Below are positions 45,594-54,338 of a stretch of DNA of 64,000 nt, piece after piece (within the stretch, counting starts at the first letter, position 1; each line of letters begins with the position of its first letter). Source of the stretch: Guptibacillus hwajinpoensis (GTDB lineage Bacteria > Bacillota > Bacilli > Bacillales > Bacillaceae_O); NCBI GenBank assembly GCA_016841765.1, contig JAENYN010000002.1:62001-126000 (forward strand). Reading direction: 5' to 3'. A program made the translations under genes and the position numbers. Below the pieces are notes generated by a model that was given only the letters and a program-made list of their open reading frames with translations, had not been told where the DNA came from and did no database searches.

Positions 45594-45902
45594 TTATGCC
45601 ATCATCTGCTCATACTGCTTATAAGAATCCTTCAATGCAGCCGCCAGGGCATTCTCCGCTTTGCCGTGATAGCCTTCTGCCAGCAGTTTGAGCGGTTCGT
45701 CGATTCCGTCTTTGAGGCTGCAGCCTTTCAGCAGGTGTTTGACGAAGGTGCGGCCGTGTTCGGTGGCGAGTGTGCACGATGCGTCCACGATGACGCCGTA
45801 TTTTTTGTCAATTTCAAGTGTCATTGTCAGTGTTTCGGATATGCTGTTTGCGGCCATGCCGGACGGCAGCCGGGAATGGCCTGCGATTAAGAGTGTGTTC
45901 AT
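45594..45902 (-). CDS. DUF3870 domain-containing protein
   Basis: About 102 residues, matching the DUF3870 pattern: GHSRLPSGMAANSI at the start, YGVIVDASCTLATEHGRTFV in the middle and YHGKAENALAAALKDSYKQY at the end. Function unknown; relatives often sit next to carboxylate transport and catabolic genes, as here next to dctB. The ATG at 45902 is preferred; TTG at 45905 is equally possible. It follows dctB by 19 bases on the minus strand and is likely cotranscribed. Confidence 0.75.
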   Translation of the reverse strand: MNTLLIAGHSRLPSGMAANSISETLTMTLEIDKKYGVIVDASCTLATEHGRTFVKHLLKGCSLKDGIDEPLKLLAEGYHGKAENALAAALKDSYKQYEQMMA

Positions 45903-45921
45903 CAAAGCTCCCCCCGTGACA

Positions 45922-46980
45922 TCATTTCATGTATTTTTCGCGTAATTGGTAGACTTCTTTCATTAACTTGCCGTCGATTTCCGGCTCGAATCGTTCGTAG
46001 ACAGGCTGCAGGGCGTTTTGCCAGCGGCTCTGTTCCTCTTTTGTCAGCACATGGATTTCCATGTCGCTGTTCCTTTTTAACGCACGGACGTAGCGGTCGT
46101 TCATTTCGATTGAATGGCGCCGCACCCAGTCGGTTGTTTCATCAAGGGATGCCTGAATTTGCTCCTGGATATCTTTCGGCAGGCTGTCCCAGAATTGCTG
46201 GTTGATGAGCACGACCGAACCGAGGTAGCCGTGATTGCTCATCGTCAAGTATTGCTGTTCGAGGTAGAATCGTTTCGTGTAAATGTTGGCGATCGTGTTT
46301 TCCTGGCCGTCGATGAAATCGACCTCAAGGTTGCGGTACGTTTTATTGAAAGGGATGACGCTTGTACTTGCGTTCAATTGATCGAACTGTTCTTTGATGA
46401 CGGCGCTCGGCATGATGCGGAAATGCAGCCGTTTGAAATCGTATGGATGGATGATCGGGCGCCTGTCGTTTGTCACCTGCTTGAAGCCGCTGTACCAGAA
46501 GGTGAGGCCTTTTACCGGTTCGCCTTCAAGGTCGGCCATCAGCTGTTGGCCGATCGGCCCTTTGTAGGCCTCTTCAACGGCGGCGTAGTTCGGAAACAAA
46601 AATGGCAAATCGAGCACCTGCCAGTTCGGGAAGCGGGACGTCATTTTCGAAGTGGCGGGTGCGATCATTTCGACATGGCCGTCTTCGACCGCTTTGTATT
46701 CGTTTATATCACCGTATAAAACTCCGTTGGCATATACTTCGACCTTCACTTTCCCATCTGTCCGTTCCTGCACAAGGCTGGCGAACCGCCTGACCGCCTG
46801 TCCTTTCGGCGTGTTTTCAGCCGCGACATGGCTGAACCGCAGGACGATCTGGTCATCGAGCCCTTCCTGTTCATCATCGGCGGCAAGCGGCGCCCTGCCG
46901 CCCTGGATGTCGAATCCGATGAATACGGCGGTGAAAAGTCCGGCGATAATAAAGATGGAGATGGCGAAGACTGTCCGCAT
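45922..46980 (-). CDS. dctB: TRAP-type C4-dicarboxylate binding protein, DctB-like co-sensor
   Basis: DctP-family extracytoplasmic solute-binding protein of 352 residues. Seen: an N-terminal hydrophobic anchor (residues 3-23), VLRFSHVAAENTPKG at the mature start, and LHFRIMPSAV with the arginine that binds the carboxylate. In B. subtilis, DctB assists the DctS sensor kinase rather than transport. The divergent position against dctS-dctR (86 bases between starts) supports the same co-sensor role here. GGAGGGGGA ribosome binding site. Alternative: the binding protein of a DctQM transporter elsewhere. Confidence 0.82.
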   Translation of the reverse strand: MRTVFAISIFIIAGLFTAVFIGFDIQGGRAPLAADDEQEGLDDQIVLRFSHVAAENTPKGQAVRRFASLVQERTDGKVKVEVYANGVLYGDINEYKAVEDGHVEMIAPATSKMTSRFPNWQVLDLPFLFPNYAAVEEAYKGPIGQQLMADLEGEPVKGLTFWYSGFKQVTNDRRPIIHPYDFKRLHFRIMPSAVIKEQFDQLNASTSVIPFNKTYRNLEVDFIDGQENTIANIYTKRFYLEQQYLTMSNHGYLGSVVLINQQFWDSLPKDIQEQIQASLDETTDWVRRHSIEMNDRYVRALKRNSDMEIHVLTKEEQSRWQNALQPVYERFEPEIDGKLMKEVYQLREKYMK

Positions 46981-47066
46981 GCTCCCCCTCCGTTCGGCGT
47001 AATCGTTTTCAACATTGTATCATAAAGTGCTAAAATATTGATAACCTAAGCGAAAGGACGAGGCCG

Positions 47067-48707
47067 ATGTCATTAAGCAGGATTCCGTTAAGCCGCAAGA
47101 TTATGATACTGTCATTCGGTGTAGTTCTATTTTCGCTGTTGATTGGCGGAATCATTCTGATCGGCAATATTTATAATCAGAGAGAACAGGAGCTGGGGGA
47201 GCGCGGCTTGATCACCGGCAGGATTGTCGCCAATTTGCCGGAAACAGAGGAATACATGAAAGCTTCAAAGGGCTGGGAACAGCTGAACCCGGTTGTCGAT
47301 AGGATCCGGACGATCAACCGGGCCGATTATATCACGGTTCTTGACATGAACAGAATCCGGTATTCCCATCCGGTCAAGAGCCGGCTCGGCACGGTTTCAT
47401 CCGGTAAAGATGAAGGGGCGGCGTTTGCCCAGCACAGCTATGTGTCAAAGGCGGAAGGCGACCTCGGTGTGGCTGTCCGCTCGTTTGTCCCGATCATGGA
47501 TGAAAATCAGGAACAGATCGGGGTTGTCATTGTCGGCAATATGATGCCGTCGCTGTTTGATATCCTGCAGTCGATCCGGCGCGAAATCCTGCTGACCGGC
47601 GTGTTGACGCTGCTGTTCGGTGTGATCGGCTCCTGGATGCTCGCCAGGCAAATCAAAAAGCAGACGTTCCAGCTTGAGCCGCACGAAATCGCCGGGCTTC
47701 TCATTGAACGGACGGCGATTTTCCAGGCGATGAATGAAGGGATCATAGCCGTTGACCGTGAAGAAAAGATTGTCGTATTCAATGAAAAGGCGAAAATGAT
47801 GTTCGGAATCGAAAAAGATGTGGCCGGCCGCAGTCTTCATGATGTCATCAAGGAGCCGGGCGTCAGTGAAAAGCTTCTGAACGGTCCTGTGCTCGATCAT
47901 GAGATGGTACGGATCGGCGAGAAAGTCGTGATGGCGACGCGCGTTCCGATAACGGTGGAAGACGAACGGACAGGCGAAGTGATCGTTGCGGTCGACCGGA
48001 CGGAAATGGCGCGGCTTGCCGAAGAGCTGACAGGCGTGAAGGCATTTGTCGATGCGCTCCGCGTCCAAAATCATGAGCATATGAACAAAATGCACACGCT
48101 GGCCGGCTTGATTCAGCTGGACCAGAAAGATAAAGCGCTCGATTACGTTTTCAGTGAAGCGGGCCGGCAGGAAAAGCTGTCGGGACTTTTGACGAAAAAC
48201 ATCAAAGACTACAGCATTGCCGGACTGCTGCTCAGCAAAGTAAGCAGAGGGCAGGAGCTCGGCATTTCCGTCAGGATCGATAGCCACAGCAGGCTGCTTG
48301 AATACCCGCGTCTTTTGGACCGCCATGACTTCGTCATCATGCTTGGCAATTTGATCGAAAATGCGTTTGATGCATTGAAGGGTACAGGAAAGACGGAAAA
48401 AGTGATCGACATTTCAATCGAGCAGGATGAGGAGATATGCAGCCTGTCGGTTGAAGATAACGGCAAAGGGATGGAAGAAGCGGAGGTCAAATCGATTTTT
48501 GAAAAAGGCTTTACGACGAAAGCGGACGCAGGCGGCTCCGGAATCGGTCTTTATTTGATAAAGAAGATTGTTGAAAAGGGTGCCGGTGAAGTAGAAGTGG
48601 AATCGCATCCGGGAGAGGGCACGCGATTTGTGCTGACATTCCCGATGGAGATGGAGGAGGAACATGATGAGCGGCAAACCGGAAAAAATCGGCGTCTTGT
48701 TAATTGA
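47067..48707 (+). CDS. dctS: Sensor histidine kinase DctS-like (CitA/DcuS family)
   Basis: Membrane sensor kinase for C4-dicarboxylates or related carboxylates, 546 residues. Seen: TM1 (about 10-32), extracytoplasmic PAS-type sensor domain (about 33-170), TM2 (about 172-192), cytoplasmic PAS (about 215-325), the Spo0B-type phospho-acceptor region QNHEHMNKMHTLAGL with the His, and ATPase boxes N (NLIENAFDAL), G1 (VEDNGKGMEE) and G2 (GGSGIGLYLIKKI). Its 3' end overlaps dctR by 44 bases. The co-sensor gene dctB is divergent and the TRAP genes lie downstream. Confidence 0.9.
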   Translation: MSLSRIPLSRKIMILSFGVVLFSLLIGGIILIGNIYNQREQELGERGLITGRIVANLPETEEYMKASKGWEQLNPVVDRIRTINRADYITVLDMNRIRYSHPVKSRLGTVSSGKDEGAAFAQHSYVSKAEGDLGVAVRSFVPIMDENQEQIGVVIVGNMMPSLFDILQSIRREILLTGVLTLLFGVIGSWMLARQIKKQTFQLEPHEIAGLLIERTAIFQAMNEGIIAVDREEKIVVFNEKAKMMFGIEKDVAGRSLHDVIKEPGVSEKLLNGPVLDHEMVRIGEKVVMATRVPITVEDERTGEVIVAVDRTEMARLAEELTGVKAFVDALRVQNHEHMNKMHTLAGLIQLDQKDKALDYVFSEAGRQEKLSGLLTKNIKDYSIAGLLLSKVSRGQELGISVRIDSHSRLLEYPRLLDRHDFVIMLGNLIENAFDALKGTGKTEKVIDISIEQDEEICSLSVEDNGKGMEEAEVKSIFEKGFTTKADAGGSGIGLYLIKKIVEKGAGEVEVESHPGEGTRFVLTFPMEMEEEHDERQTGKNRRLVN

Positions 48708-49389
48708 AGATGATCCGATGGTCCAGGAAGTGAACAGGCAGTTCATTGAACAGGTGCAGGGCTTTGAAGTGATCGGAATCGGCAGTGACGGGGCGGAAGG
48801 CCTTGCCCTGGCGAAGGAAAAACGGCCGGATCTCATCCTGCTTGATATTTTTATGCCCGAACAGGACGGTATTGCGGTTCTGCAGCAGTTCAGAACAGAG
48901 AATATCGATGTCGACGTCATTGTGGTCACAGCGGCAAACGATGGCGACACCATCCGGAAAATGCTCCAAAACGGCGCCGTTGACTATATCATCAAACCCT
49001 TTACGTTCGACAGGCTGAAGAAGTCGCTTGAAAATTATCGCCTATATGTAGAACAGTTCGCCGGAGAGGAAACCGTCTCCCAGCAGCAAATCGACCGGTG
49101 GCTGTCTGCAAATGCCGCTGGTGACGAAGGAGAGGAAACGGTGGTCGTGGAAGAAGCCGAAGATCTTCCAAAAGGGCTGAACAGGCAAACGCTGAAACAG
49201 GTGCTCCTGTTTTTGATGAACCAGGACAAACCGGTTTCCGCGGAAGAAGCAGCACAGGCGATCGGCATTGCCCGGGTGACGGCGCGCAGGTATCTCGACT
49301 ATTTTGAAAAGATCGGAAAAGTCGAACTTGATGTCCAGTACGGCGGGGTGGGGCGGCCGGTTAATAGGTATCAATTGCAGATGCAGTGA
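48664..49389 (+). CDS. dctR: Response regulator DctR-like
   Basis: Transcriptional regulator of 241 residues paired with DctS. Seen: receiver domain with acidic pocket IEDDPMVQEV, phospho-Asp in LILLDIFMPEQDG, Thr/Ser region VVTAAND and Lys in YIIKPF; a linker; and a C-terminal DcuR/CitB-type helix-turn-helix (EEAAQAIGIARVTARRYLDYF, GGVGRPVNRYQL). The ATG pair at 48664/48667 follows GGAGGA inside dctS. The likely target is the TRAP operon 180 bases downstream (inference from position). Confidence 0.9.
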   Translation: MMSGKPEKIGVLLIEDDPMVQEVNRQFIEQVQGFEVIGIGSDGAEGLALAKEKRPDLILLDIFMPEQDGIAVLQQFRTENIDVDVIVVTAANDGDTIRKMLQNGAVDYIIKPFTFDRLKKSLENYRLYVEQFAGEETVSQQQIDRWLSANAAGDEGEETVVVEEAEDLPKGLNRQTLKQVLLFLMNQDKPVSAEEAAQAIGIARVTARRYLDYFEKIGKVELDVQYGGVGRPVNRYQLQMQ

Positions 49390-49393
49390 AGAG

Positions 49394-49437
49394 GGTGCCT
49401 GACCCCCGGCGCGTTAAAGCGCCGGGGGTCAGGCACC
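49394..49437. repeat. REP-like palindromic repeat, copy 3
   Basis: GGTGCCTGACCCCCGGCGC, GTTAAA centre and inverse arm, followed by TTTTT; five bases after the dctR stop. It can act as the dctR terminator. Confidence 0.9.
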
Positions 49438-49512
49438 TTTTTCTGTTTATGAACATTCTGTGAACAAAAAGACCAAAACGACTAATATGTTCGTAATATT
49501 CAAAAATCATTC

Positions 49513-49526
49513 TGTAAGCGTTACCA
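49513..49526. promoter_or_regulatory. cre-like CcpA site upstream of the TRAP operon
   Basis: TGTAAGCGTTACCA matches the catabolite-responsive element TGWAANCGNTNWCA at all but one position. It lies 46 bases before the binding-protein gene, so glucose repression of carboxylate uptake is expected. Confidence 0.55.
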
Positions 49527-49571
49527 TGTAATCAAGTTGAAAAATAATAGTTTGATTGAGGGGGACTTACA

Positions 49572-50597
49572 TTGAAAAAACGATTGGCATTTATTTTAGT
49601 GCTGGCGGTTACGATGCTGCTTGCGGCCTGTGGAGGCGGCGGTGGCGGTGACCAGGCCGAAAATGGCGAAGGCGGCGGTGACGGCGGAGAAGGTGGCGGA
49701 GCTGAAGCGCAATCACTGGTTTTCGGTACTGGCGGCACATCCGGAACTTATTATCCGATTGGCGGCGCGCTGAAGCCGATTTTTGAGGAAAATGATCTTG
49801 TTGAGAATGTGACAGTTGAATCAACAGGCGCTTCCGTTGCCAATATCCAGAACATCCAGGACGGATTGAACCAGATCGCCATCATCATGAGTGATGTCGG
49901 CTTTGATGCGGTCGAAGGCAAGGGCCAGTTTGAAGGAAACAAGGTGGATGTCCAGGCGATTGCCGGCATGTACCAGAATGTCGTTCAAATTGTCGCGCTG
50001 AAAGACAGCGGCATTGAATCCGTTGAAGATTTGAAAGGTAAAAAGGTCGGTGTCGGGAAAGTCGGCTCAGGCGTTGAACAAAGTGCGAAAAAGGTTCTTG
50101 AAGCCGTCGACATGACGTATGATGACCTTGCAAAAGTGACGCATACCGGTTATGCGGACAGCGTACAGGAAATGAAAAACGGCAATCTTGATGCAGCTTT
50201 CTTCACATCCGGTGTTCCGAACAGCAACATCACCGACTTGATGCAGCAGACGGATGTCAATTTCGTGGAAATCAAGGGCGACGTGGCAGACAAGCTGATG
50301 GAAAAGTATCCGTTCTATAAGAGCAATACCATTCCTGCAGGTGATGAAGCGAAGTACAACCTTGAAGAGGAAGTGCAGACGGTAGGTATCCAGAATGCAC
50401 TGATCGCTTCTCCGGACCTTTCCGAAGAACTTGTCTACCAGCTGACAAAGAGCTTCTATGAGTATCTCGGTAATCCGGATGAAGTGTCTGTCGGAGCGCT
50501 GAAACAGTTTGACCGTGACGAGATGGGCAACGGCCTGGTTATGCCGCTTCACCCGGGCGCCAAGAAATTCTATGAAGAAAACGATCTTCTGAAGTAA
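49572..50597 (+). CDS. TAXI family TRAP transporter solute-binding lipoprotein
   Basis: Extracytoplasmic binding protein of 341 residues delivering a carboxylate or related solute to the fused TRAP permease downstream. Seen: signal peptide MKKRLAFILVLAVTMLLAAC with lipobox Cys20, a long Gly-rich linker, then the TAXI core VFGTGGTSGTYYPIGGAL, GLNQIAIIMSDVGFDA and GKKVGVGKVGSGVEQ. The family is named TRAP-associated extracytoplasmic immunogenic. ATG with GAGGGGG upstream. A hairpin terminator follows, which may reduce read-through so that binding protein exceeds permease. Confidence 0.9.
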   Translation: MKKRLAFILVLAVTMLLAACGGGGGGDQAENGEGGGDGGEGGGAEAQSLVFGTGGTSGTYYPIGGALKPIFEENDLVENVTVESTGASVANIQNIQDGLNQIAIIMSDVGFDAVEGKGQFEGNKVDVQAIAGMYQNVVQIVALKDSGIESVEDLKGKKVGVGKVGSGVEQSAKKVLEAVDMTYDDLAKVTHTGYADSVQEMKNGNLDAAFFTSGVPNSNITDLMQQTDVNFVEIKGDVADKLMEKYPFYKSNTIPAGDEAKYNLEEEVQTVGIQNALIASPDLSEELVYQLTKSFYEYLGNPDEVSVGALKQFDRDEMGNGLVMPLHPGAKKFYEENDLLK

Positions 50598-50605
50598 GGG
50601 GGAAA

Positions 50606-50634
50606 AGGGCATCAGTACGGTGCCCTTTTTTTAC
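50606..50634 (+). terminator. Terminator/attenuator between binding protein and permease genes
   Basis: AAAGGGCA and TGCCCTTTTTT pair around a short loop; the T-run ends five bases before the next ATG. Confidence 0.75.
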
Positions 50635-50638
50635 CATT

Positions 50639-51121
50639 ATGAAGAGGATTTGGCTGTTGCTGGCCGCTCTCTTTCTTCTCCTGGCGGGCCTGGCGGTTCT
50701 TCGGCTCGATATGCTGACAGTAAGGCAGGAAGGTGAGCTGTTTTATGCTGCACCGGTAAAAGGGGAAGGGCAATTCTCGATCCGGTGGGTCCATTCGGTC
50801 GAGAAAGAGGAGTGGGAAGAGTTTTTCAGGCTGGATGATGAGGAAATCATCATCGATTCGACACGGTTCAAAACGTTCGGAGCCGGCGTGCCGAGTCATG
50901 CGGGAAGCGGCTCCTTTATAAAAGACGGCTGGGTTTATATGGTGGACATTGACCGGCCGATCGGGGAAACGCTCGTCATCCGGACCGGGGAGGAAACATC
51001 CCATCGGCTTATTCAGAAGGGAAACGAGTTAGTGTTTCCATCCGGGTCGGATGCTTACGAGATAAAAAAAGAATCGCTTTCTGTATTTCAATATGCAGTG
51101 TATAGACTGATGCATTTGTGA
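50639..51121 (+). CDS. DUF1850 domain-containing protein of the TRAP operon
   Basis: 160-residue protein with an N-terminal hydrophobic segment (residues 3-22) and an exported DUF1850 domain. DUF1850 genes regularly lie between TAXI binding-protein and fused permease genes, so a role in assembly or function of the transporter is likely. Seen: FSIRWVHSVEKEEWEEFF and FGAGVPSHAGSG, the conserved DUF1850 blocks. There is no Shine-Dalgarno sequence: the T-run of the preceding hairpin abuts the ATG, so translation may be weak or start differently. Confidence 0.8.
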   Translation: MKRIWLLLAALFLLLAGLAVLRLDMLTVRQEGELFYAAPVKGEGQFSIRWVHSVEKEEWEEFFRLDDEEIIIDSTRFKTFGAGVPSHAGSGSFIKDGWVYMVDIDRPIGETLVIRTGEETSHRLIQKGNELVFPSGSDAYEIKKESLSVFQYAVYRLMHL

Positions 51122-51131
51122 GGTGAGAGTA

Positions 51132-53291
51132 TTGGAAGAAAAAAACACAGTGGATGTGGCGGCATATGACCGCGAAAGCAACATCAGATCCGGCTATCCG
51201 CGGATGATCGGCTGGCTGATCACAATCCTGGCGGTCGGGCTGGCGCTTTTTCACCTGTATACGTCTTATGCCGGCTCGCTGGTTGATATCAAGCAGCGCA
51301 GCATCCATCTTTATATATTGATGGCGCTCGGATTTTTCCTTTATCCGGCCTTCGGGAAAAAAAAGAAGAAAAAAGGATTGCCTTTTTATGATTATTTGAC
51401 TTCGGGACTGGCACTTTTTGTCCTTATTTATATGCTAATGTCCGCAGAGCGCATTATCGAATCAGGCGGGCGGATCAACGATTTCGACTTCTATGTCGGC
51501 ATTTTGATTCTTGTTCTCTTGTTTGATATCACGCGCCGGGTTACAGGTTGGGGGCTTGCGCTTCTCGGGCTTGGCTTTCTTATCTACGGATTCTACGTCA
51601 AGCTTTCGATTTATCCGCAGCTTACACCGCCGGTTATCGAGAGTGTTTCCAAGCAAGTCGTCACCCAGCTTGTGTTCATCACAGAAGGGATTCTTGGAAC
51701 AGCGGTCGGCGTCTCGGCCAGTTATATCATTTTGTTCATCCTGTTCGGCGCCTTTCTTGAGAAATCGGGAATGGGCCAGCTGTTCAATGATATGGCGCTT
51801 GCCATTGCCGGGCATACAAAAGGCGGGCCGGCAAAAGTGGCTGTCATTGCCAGCGGATTCCTCGGTTCCATTAACGGTTCCGCGATTGCAAACGTCGTGA
51901 CGACCGGCACATTCACAATCCCGCTTATGAAAAAAATCGGTTATCATAAAAACTTCGCGGGCGCCGTTGAATCGGCGGCGAGTGTTGGAGGCCAAATTTT
52001 GCCGCCGATCATGGGGGCAGCCGCCTTCATTATGGCGGAGAACCTGAACATCCCTTATACACAGGTAATCCTGGCCGGCATCATACCGGCATTGCTCTTT
52101 TACCTGGGAATTTTGCTCCAGATTCATTTCCGAGCCTCAAAACGGGGCTTGCAGGGCCTTCCGAAGAGCGAGCTTCCAACTGTAAAAGAAGTACTTGTGG
52201 AACGCGGCCATTTGCTGATTCCGATGGTGTTTCTGCTTTATTTGCTGTTTTCTGGTAAAACACCTTTTTACGCTGCTTTCTGGGCGATCATCGCGACAAT
52301 CGTCATTTCGGCTGCGCGGAACATGCTGTTTTTTATAACAGGCATCTCTGTCTTCTTGATATTCCAGCCGCAAATCGAAGCGTTGGTCACAGGTTCCTCT
52401 ATGCCCAATCCCCGCTCTGACTGGTGGGAGCTGCTCATTATCGTAGCGGTTCCGCTGCTGGTGAACATCATCAGGAAAGCGGCCGGGCTGCGTGCAGAGG
52501 AAATCGCAGTGAAAGATTTCTTTGATGCCCTTGAAAATGGCGCGAAGACAACAGTTCCGGTCGCCATTGCCTGCGGTGCAGTCGGCATCGTCGTCGGCAT
52601 CGCCTCACTGACAGGAGTTGCGATTGAAATCGCCAATAGCATTGTAAGCATCGGCAGCATGGTCAACAATGAGCTCATCCAGCTGGTCATCACGCTGTTC
52701 CTGACGATGATCACCTCCATCATCCTTGGAATGGGACTGCCGAGCATCCCGACGTATATTATCACAAGTACGATGGCAGCACCGATCCTGCTGCAGCTGC
52801 CGCTGTTCCGTGAACTGGCCGGCACATCAGAAACAGCAGTGTTCGTTGCCCATATGTTTGTGTTTTACTTCGGTATTTTCGCCAACATCACGCCTCCTGT
52901 GGCACTTGCCGCCTTTGCCGGAGCGGGGATAAGCGGCGGGGAACCGAACAAAACCGGTTTCCAGGCGATGAAACTTGCGATCGCCGGGTTCATCGTGCCG
53001 TTCATGTTCGTGTTTTCCCATGAGATGCTGATGATTGATGCGACGGTCATGAACGTGCTGCTGATCACGGTAACATCTATCCTTGGCGTCTTCTTGCTGT
53101 CGATCATGACGGAGGGCTTTTTATCTAAAGCGATTCCAGGATGGACACGCGTTCTTTCCGCAGCAGGCGCGCTGCTGCTCATTTATCCCGGAATTGTGAC
53201 AGATGCCATCGGATTGATCGCCTTCATCATGGTTCTGATTGTCAACAGGAGCGGGAATCCGGGTCCGAAGGTCATTGAAAAAAGCGGTTAA
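51132..53291 (+). CDS. TRAP transporter fused permease (DctQM/4TM-12TM)
   Basis: Integral membrane permease of about 719 residues importing the solute bound by the TAXI protein with sodium or proton symport. TTG at 51132 is preferred (GAGGTG six bases upstream); the track GTG at 51123 is within that site. Seen: an N-terminal DctQ-like set of helices, then the large DctM domain with family signatures GSINGSAIANVVTTGTFTIP, AVESAASVGGQILPPIMGAA and ILGMGLPSIPTYII. It is cotranscribed with the DUF1850 gene (11 bases apart). Confidence 0.92.
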   Translation: MEEKNTVDVAAYDRESNIRSGYPRMIGWLITILAVGLALFHLYTSYAGSLVDIKQRSIHLYILMALGFFLYPAFGKKKKKKGLPFYDYLTSGLALFVLIYMLMSAERIIESGGRINDFDFYVGILILVLLFDITRRVTGWGLALLGLGFLIYGFYVKLSIYPQLTPPVIESVSKQVVTQLVFITEGILGTAVGVSASYIILFILFGAFLEKSGMGQLFNDMALAIAGHTKGGPAKVAVIASGFLGSINGSAIANVVTTGTFTIPLMKKIGYHKNFAGAVESAASVGGQILPPIMGAAAFIMAENLNIPYTQVILAGIIPALLFYLGILLQIHFRASKRGLQGLPKSELPTVKEVLVERGHLLIPMVFLLYLLFSGKTPFYAAFWAIIATIVISAARNMLFFITGISVFLIFQPQIEALVTGSSMPNPRSDWWELLIIVAVPLLVNIIRKAAGLRAEEIAVKDFFDALENGAKTTVPVAIACGAVGIVVGIASLTGVAIEIANSIVSIGSMVNNELIQLVITLFLTMITSIILGMGLPSIPTYIITSTMAAPILLQLPLFRELAGTSETAVFVAHMFVFYFGIFANITPPVALAAFAGAGISGGEPNKTGFQAMKLAIAGFIVPFMFVFSHEMLMIDATVMNVLLITVTSILGVFLLSIMTEGFLSKAIPGWTRVLSAAGALLLIYPGIVTDAIGLIAFIMVLIVNRSGNPGPKVIEKSG

Positions 53292-53302
53292 TGTTTTGAT
53301 AA

Positions 53303-53350
53303 GGAAGCGGGACGGCGGTACCTTAAGGCAGCGGACCGCCGTGTGCTTCC
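53303..53350 (+). terminator. Strong hairpin after the TRAP permease
   Basis: GGAAGC/GCTTCC outer and ACGGCGGT/ACCGCCGT inner stems. There is no T-run, so it may stabilise or terminate imperfectly. Confidence 0.4.
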
Positions 53351-53376
53351 ATACATATTGAAAGCGGGGAGATTCT

Positions 53377-54255
53377 ATGCGGTTTGCAACAATTAAACGA
53401 AATGGGGAAGAAACGGCTGCCGTTGTAACGGAAAACGGCCTGCTTGCGGTTAAGGACTTGAATGAAGCGTCGGAGAGGCAATGGCCGGTGGGCTTGTTCA
53501 GCTTGATTCAGCCGGAGACTTTTAACCCTTTTAAGGAATGGTTCACAAATAATAGGGAAAAGCTTTTGGAGCAGTATTCAGGGAAGGTGATTTCTCAGGA
53601 AGCAGCCGAATATGGGCCGTTATACCGGCACCCGCGGAAAATCTGGGGAATCGGACTAAACTACGTGGAACACGCTTCCGACTTGCACGAAAAGGCGCCG
53701 AATACCGAACCGGCCAGCTTCATGAAGCCCGATACCACAGTTATCGGGCCGGGTGATGCGATCAACATTCCGGAGCAATCGGAACGGACGACGGCGGAAG
53801 CTGAACTCGGCATCGTCATCGGCCGGACATGCAAAGACGTGTCCGAAGCTGAAGCGCTTGACATGGTGGCCGGCTATACGACTATCATTGATATGACAGC
53901 AGAAGATATTCTTCAAAAGAACCCGCGCTATCTGACCCGGTCGAAAAGCTTCGATACATTTTTCAGCTTCGGCCCGCAGCTCGTGACACCGGATGAAGTA
54001 GAGGACCTGGCGGGGTTGCAGGTGACAACGGTATTGAACGGAAAAATGCACCGCACCAATAGCGTCAGCAACATGACCTTCAGCCCTGAATATCTCGTCT
54101 CGTTCCATTCGAAGGTGATGACACTGCTGCCGGGCGATATCATATCGACAGGCACACCCGGTGCAGCCGTGATCCGGAACGGGGATGTTGTCAGGTGTGA
54201 GATTGATGGGTTTGCAGCGCTGGAGAACGGGGTTGTGGATTTGAAGGTGGAGTAG
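53377..54255 (+). CDS. Fumarylacetoacetate hydrolase family protein
   Basis: FAH-superfamily enzyme of 292 residues; relatives hydrolyse or decarboxylate beta-keto and acylpyruvate-type acids. Seen: a short N-terminal domain, then KIWGIGLNYVEHASD, SFMKPDTTVIGPGD and the metal ligands in AEAELGIVIGRT (E-x-E) with the later Asp in YTTIIDMTAED, and STGTPGA near the end. The substrate is not identifiable; the neighbouring TRAP transporter and SDR gene suggest a carboxylate catabolic module. GCGGGGAG before the ATG. A palindromic repeat follows 14 bases after the stop. Confidence 0.88.
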   Translation: MRFATIKRNGEETAAVVTENGLLAVKDLNEASERQWPVGLFSLIQPETFNPFKEWFTNNREKLLEQYSGKVISQEAAEYGPLYRHPRKIWGIGLNYVEHASDLHEKAPNTEPASFMKPDTTVIGPGDAINIPEQSERTTAEAELGIVIGRTCKDVSEAEALDMVAGYTTIIDMTAEDILQKNPRYLTRSKSFDTFFSFGPQLVTPDEVEDLAGLQVTTVLNGKMHRTNSVSNMTFSPEYLVSFHSKVMTLLPGDIISTGTPGAAVIRNGDVVRCEIDGFAALENGVVDLKVE

Positions 54256-54269
54256 CACATGGTGTAGAG

Positions 54270-54313
54270 GGTGCCTGACCCCCGGCGCTTTAACGCGCCG
54301 GGGGTCAGGCACC
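54270..54313. repeat. REP-like palindromic repeat, copy 4
   Basis: GGTGCCTGACCCCCGGCGC, TTTAAC centre and inverse arm, between the FAH and SDR genes. Confidence 0.9.
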
Positions 54314-54338
54314 GAAAGAACAGAAAGGGGAGAAACAA

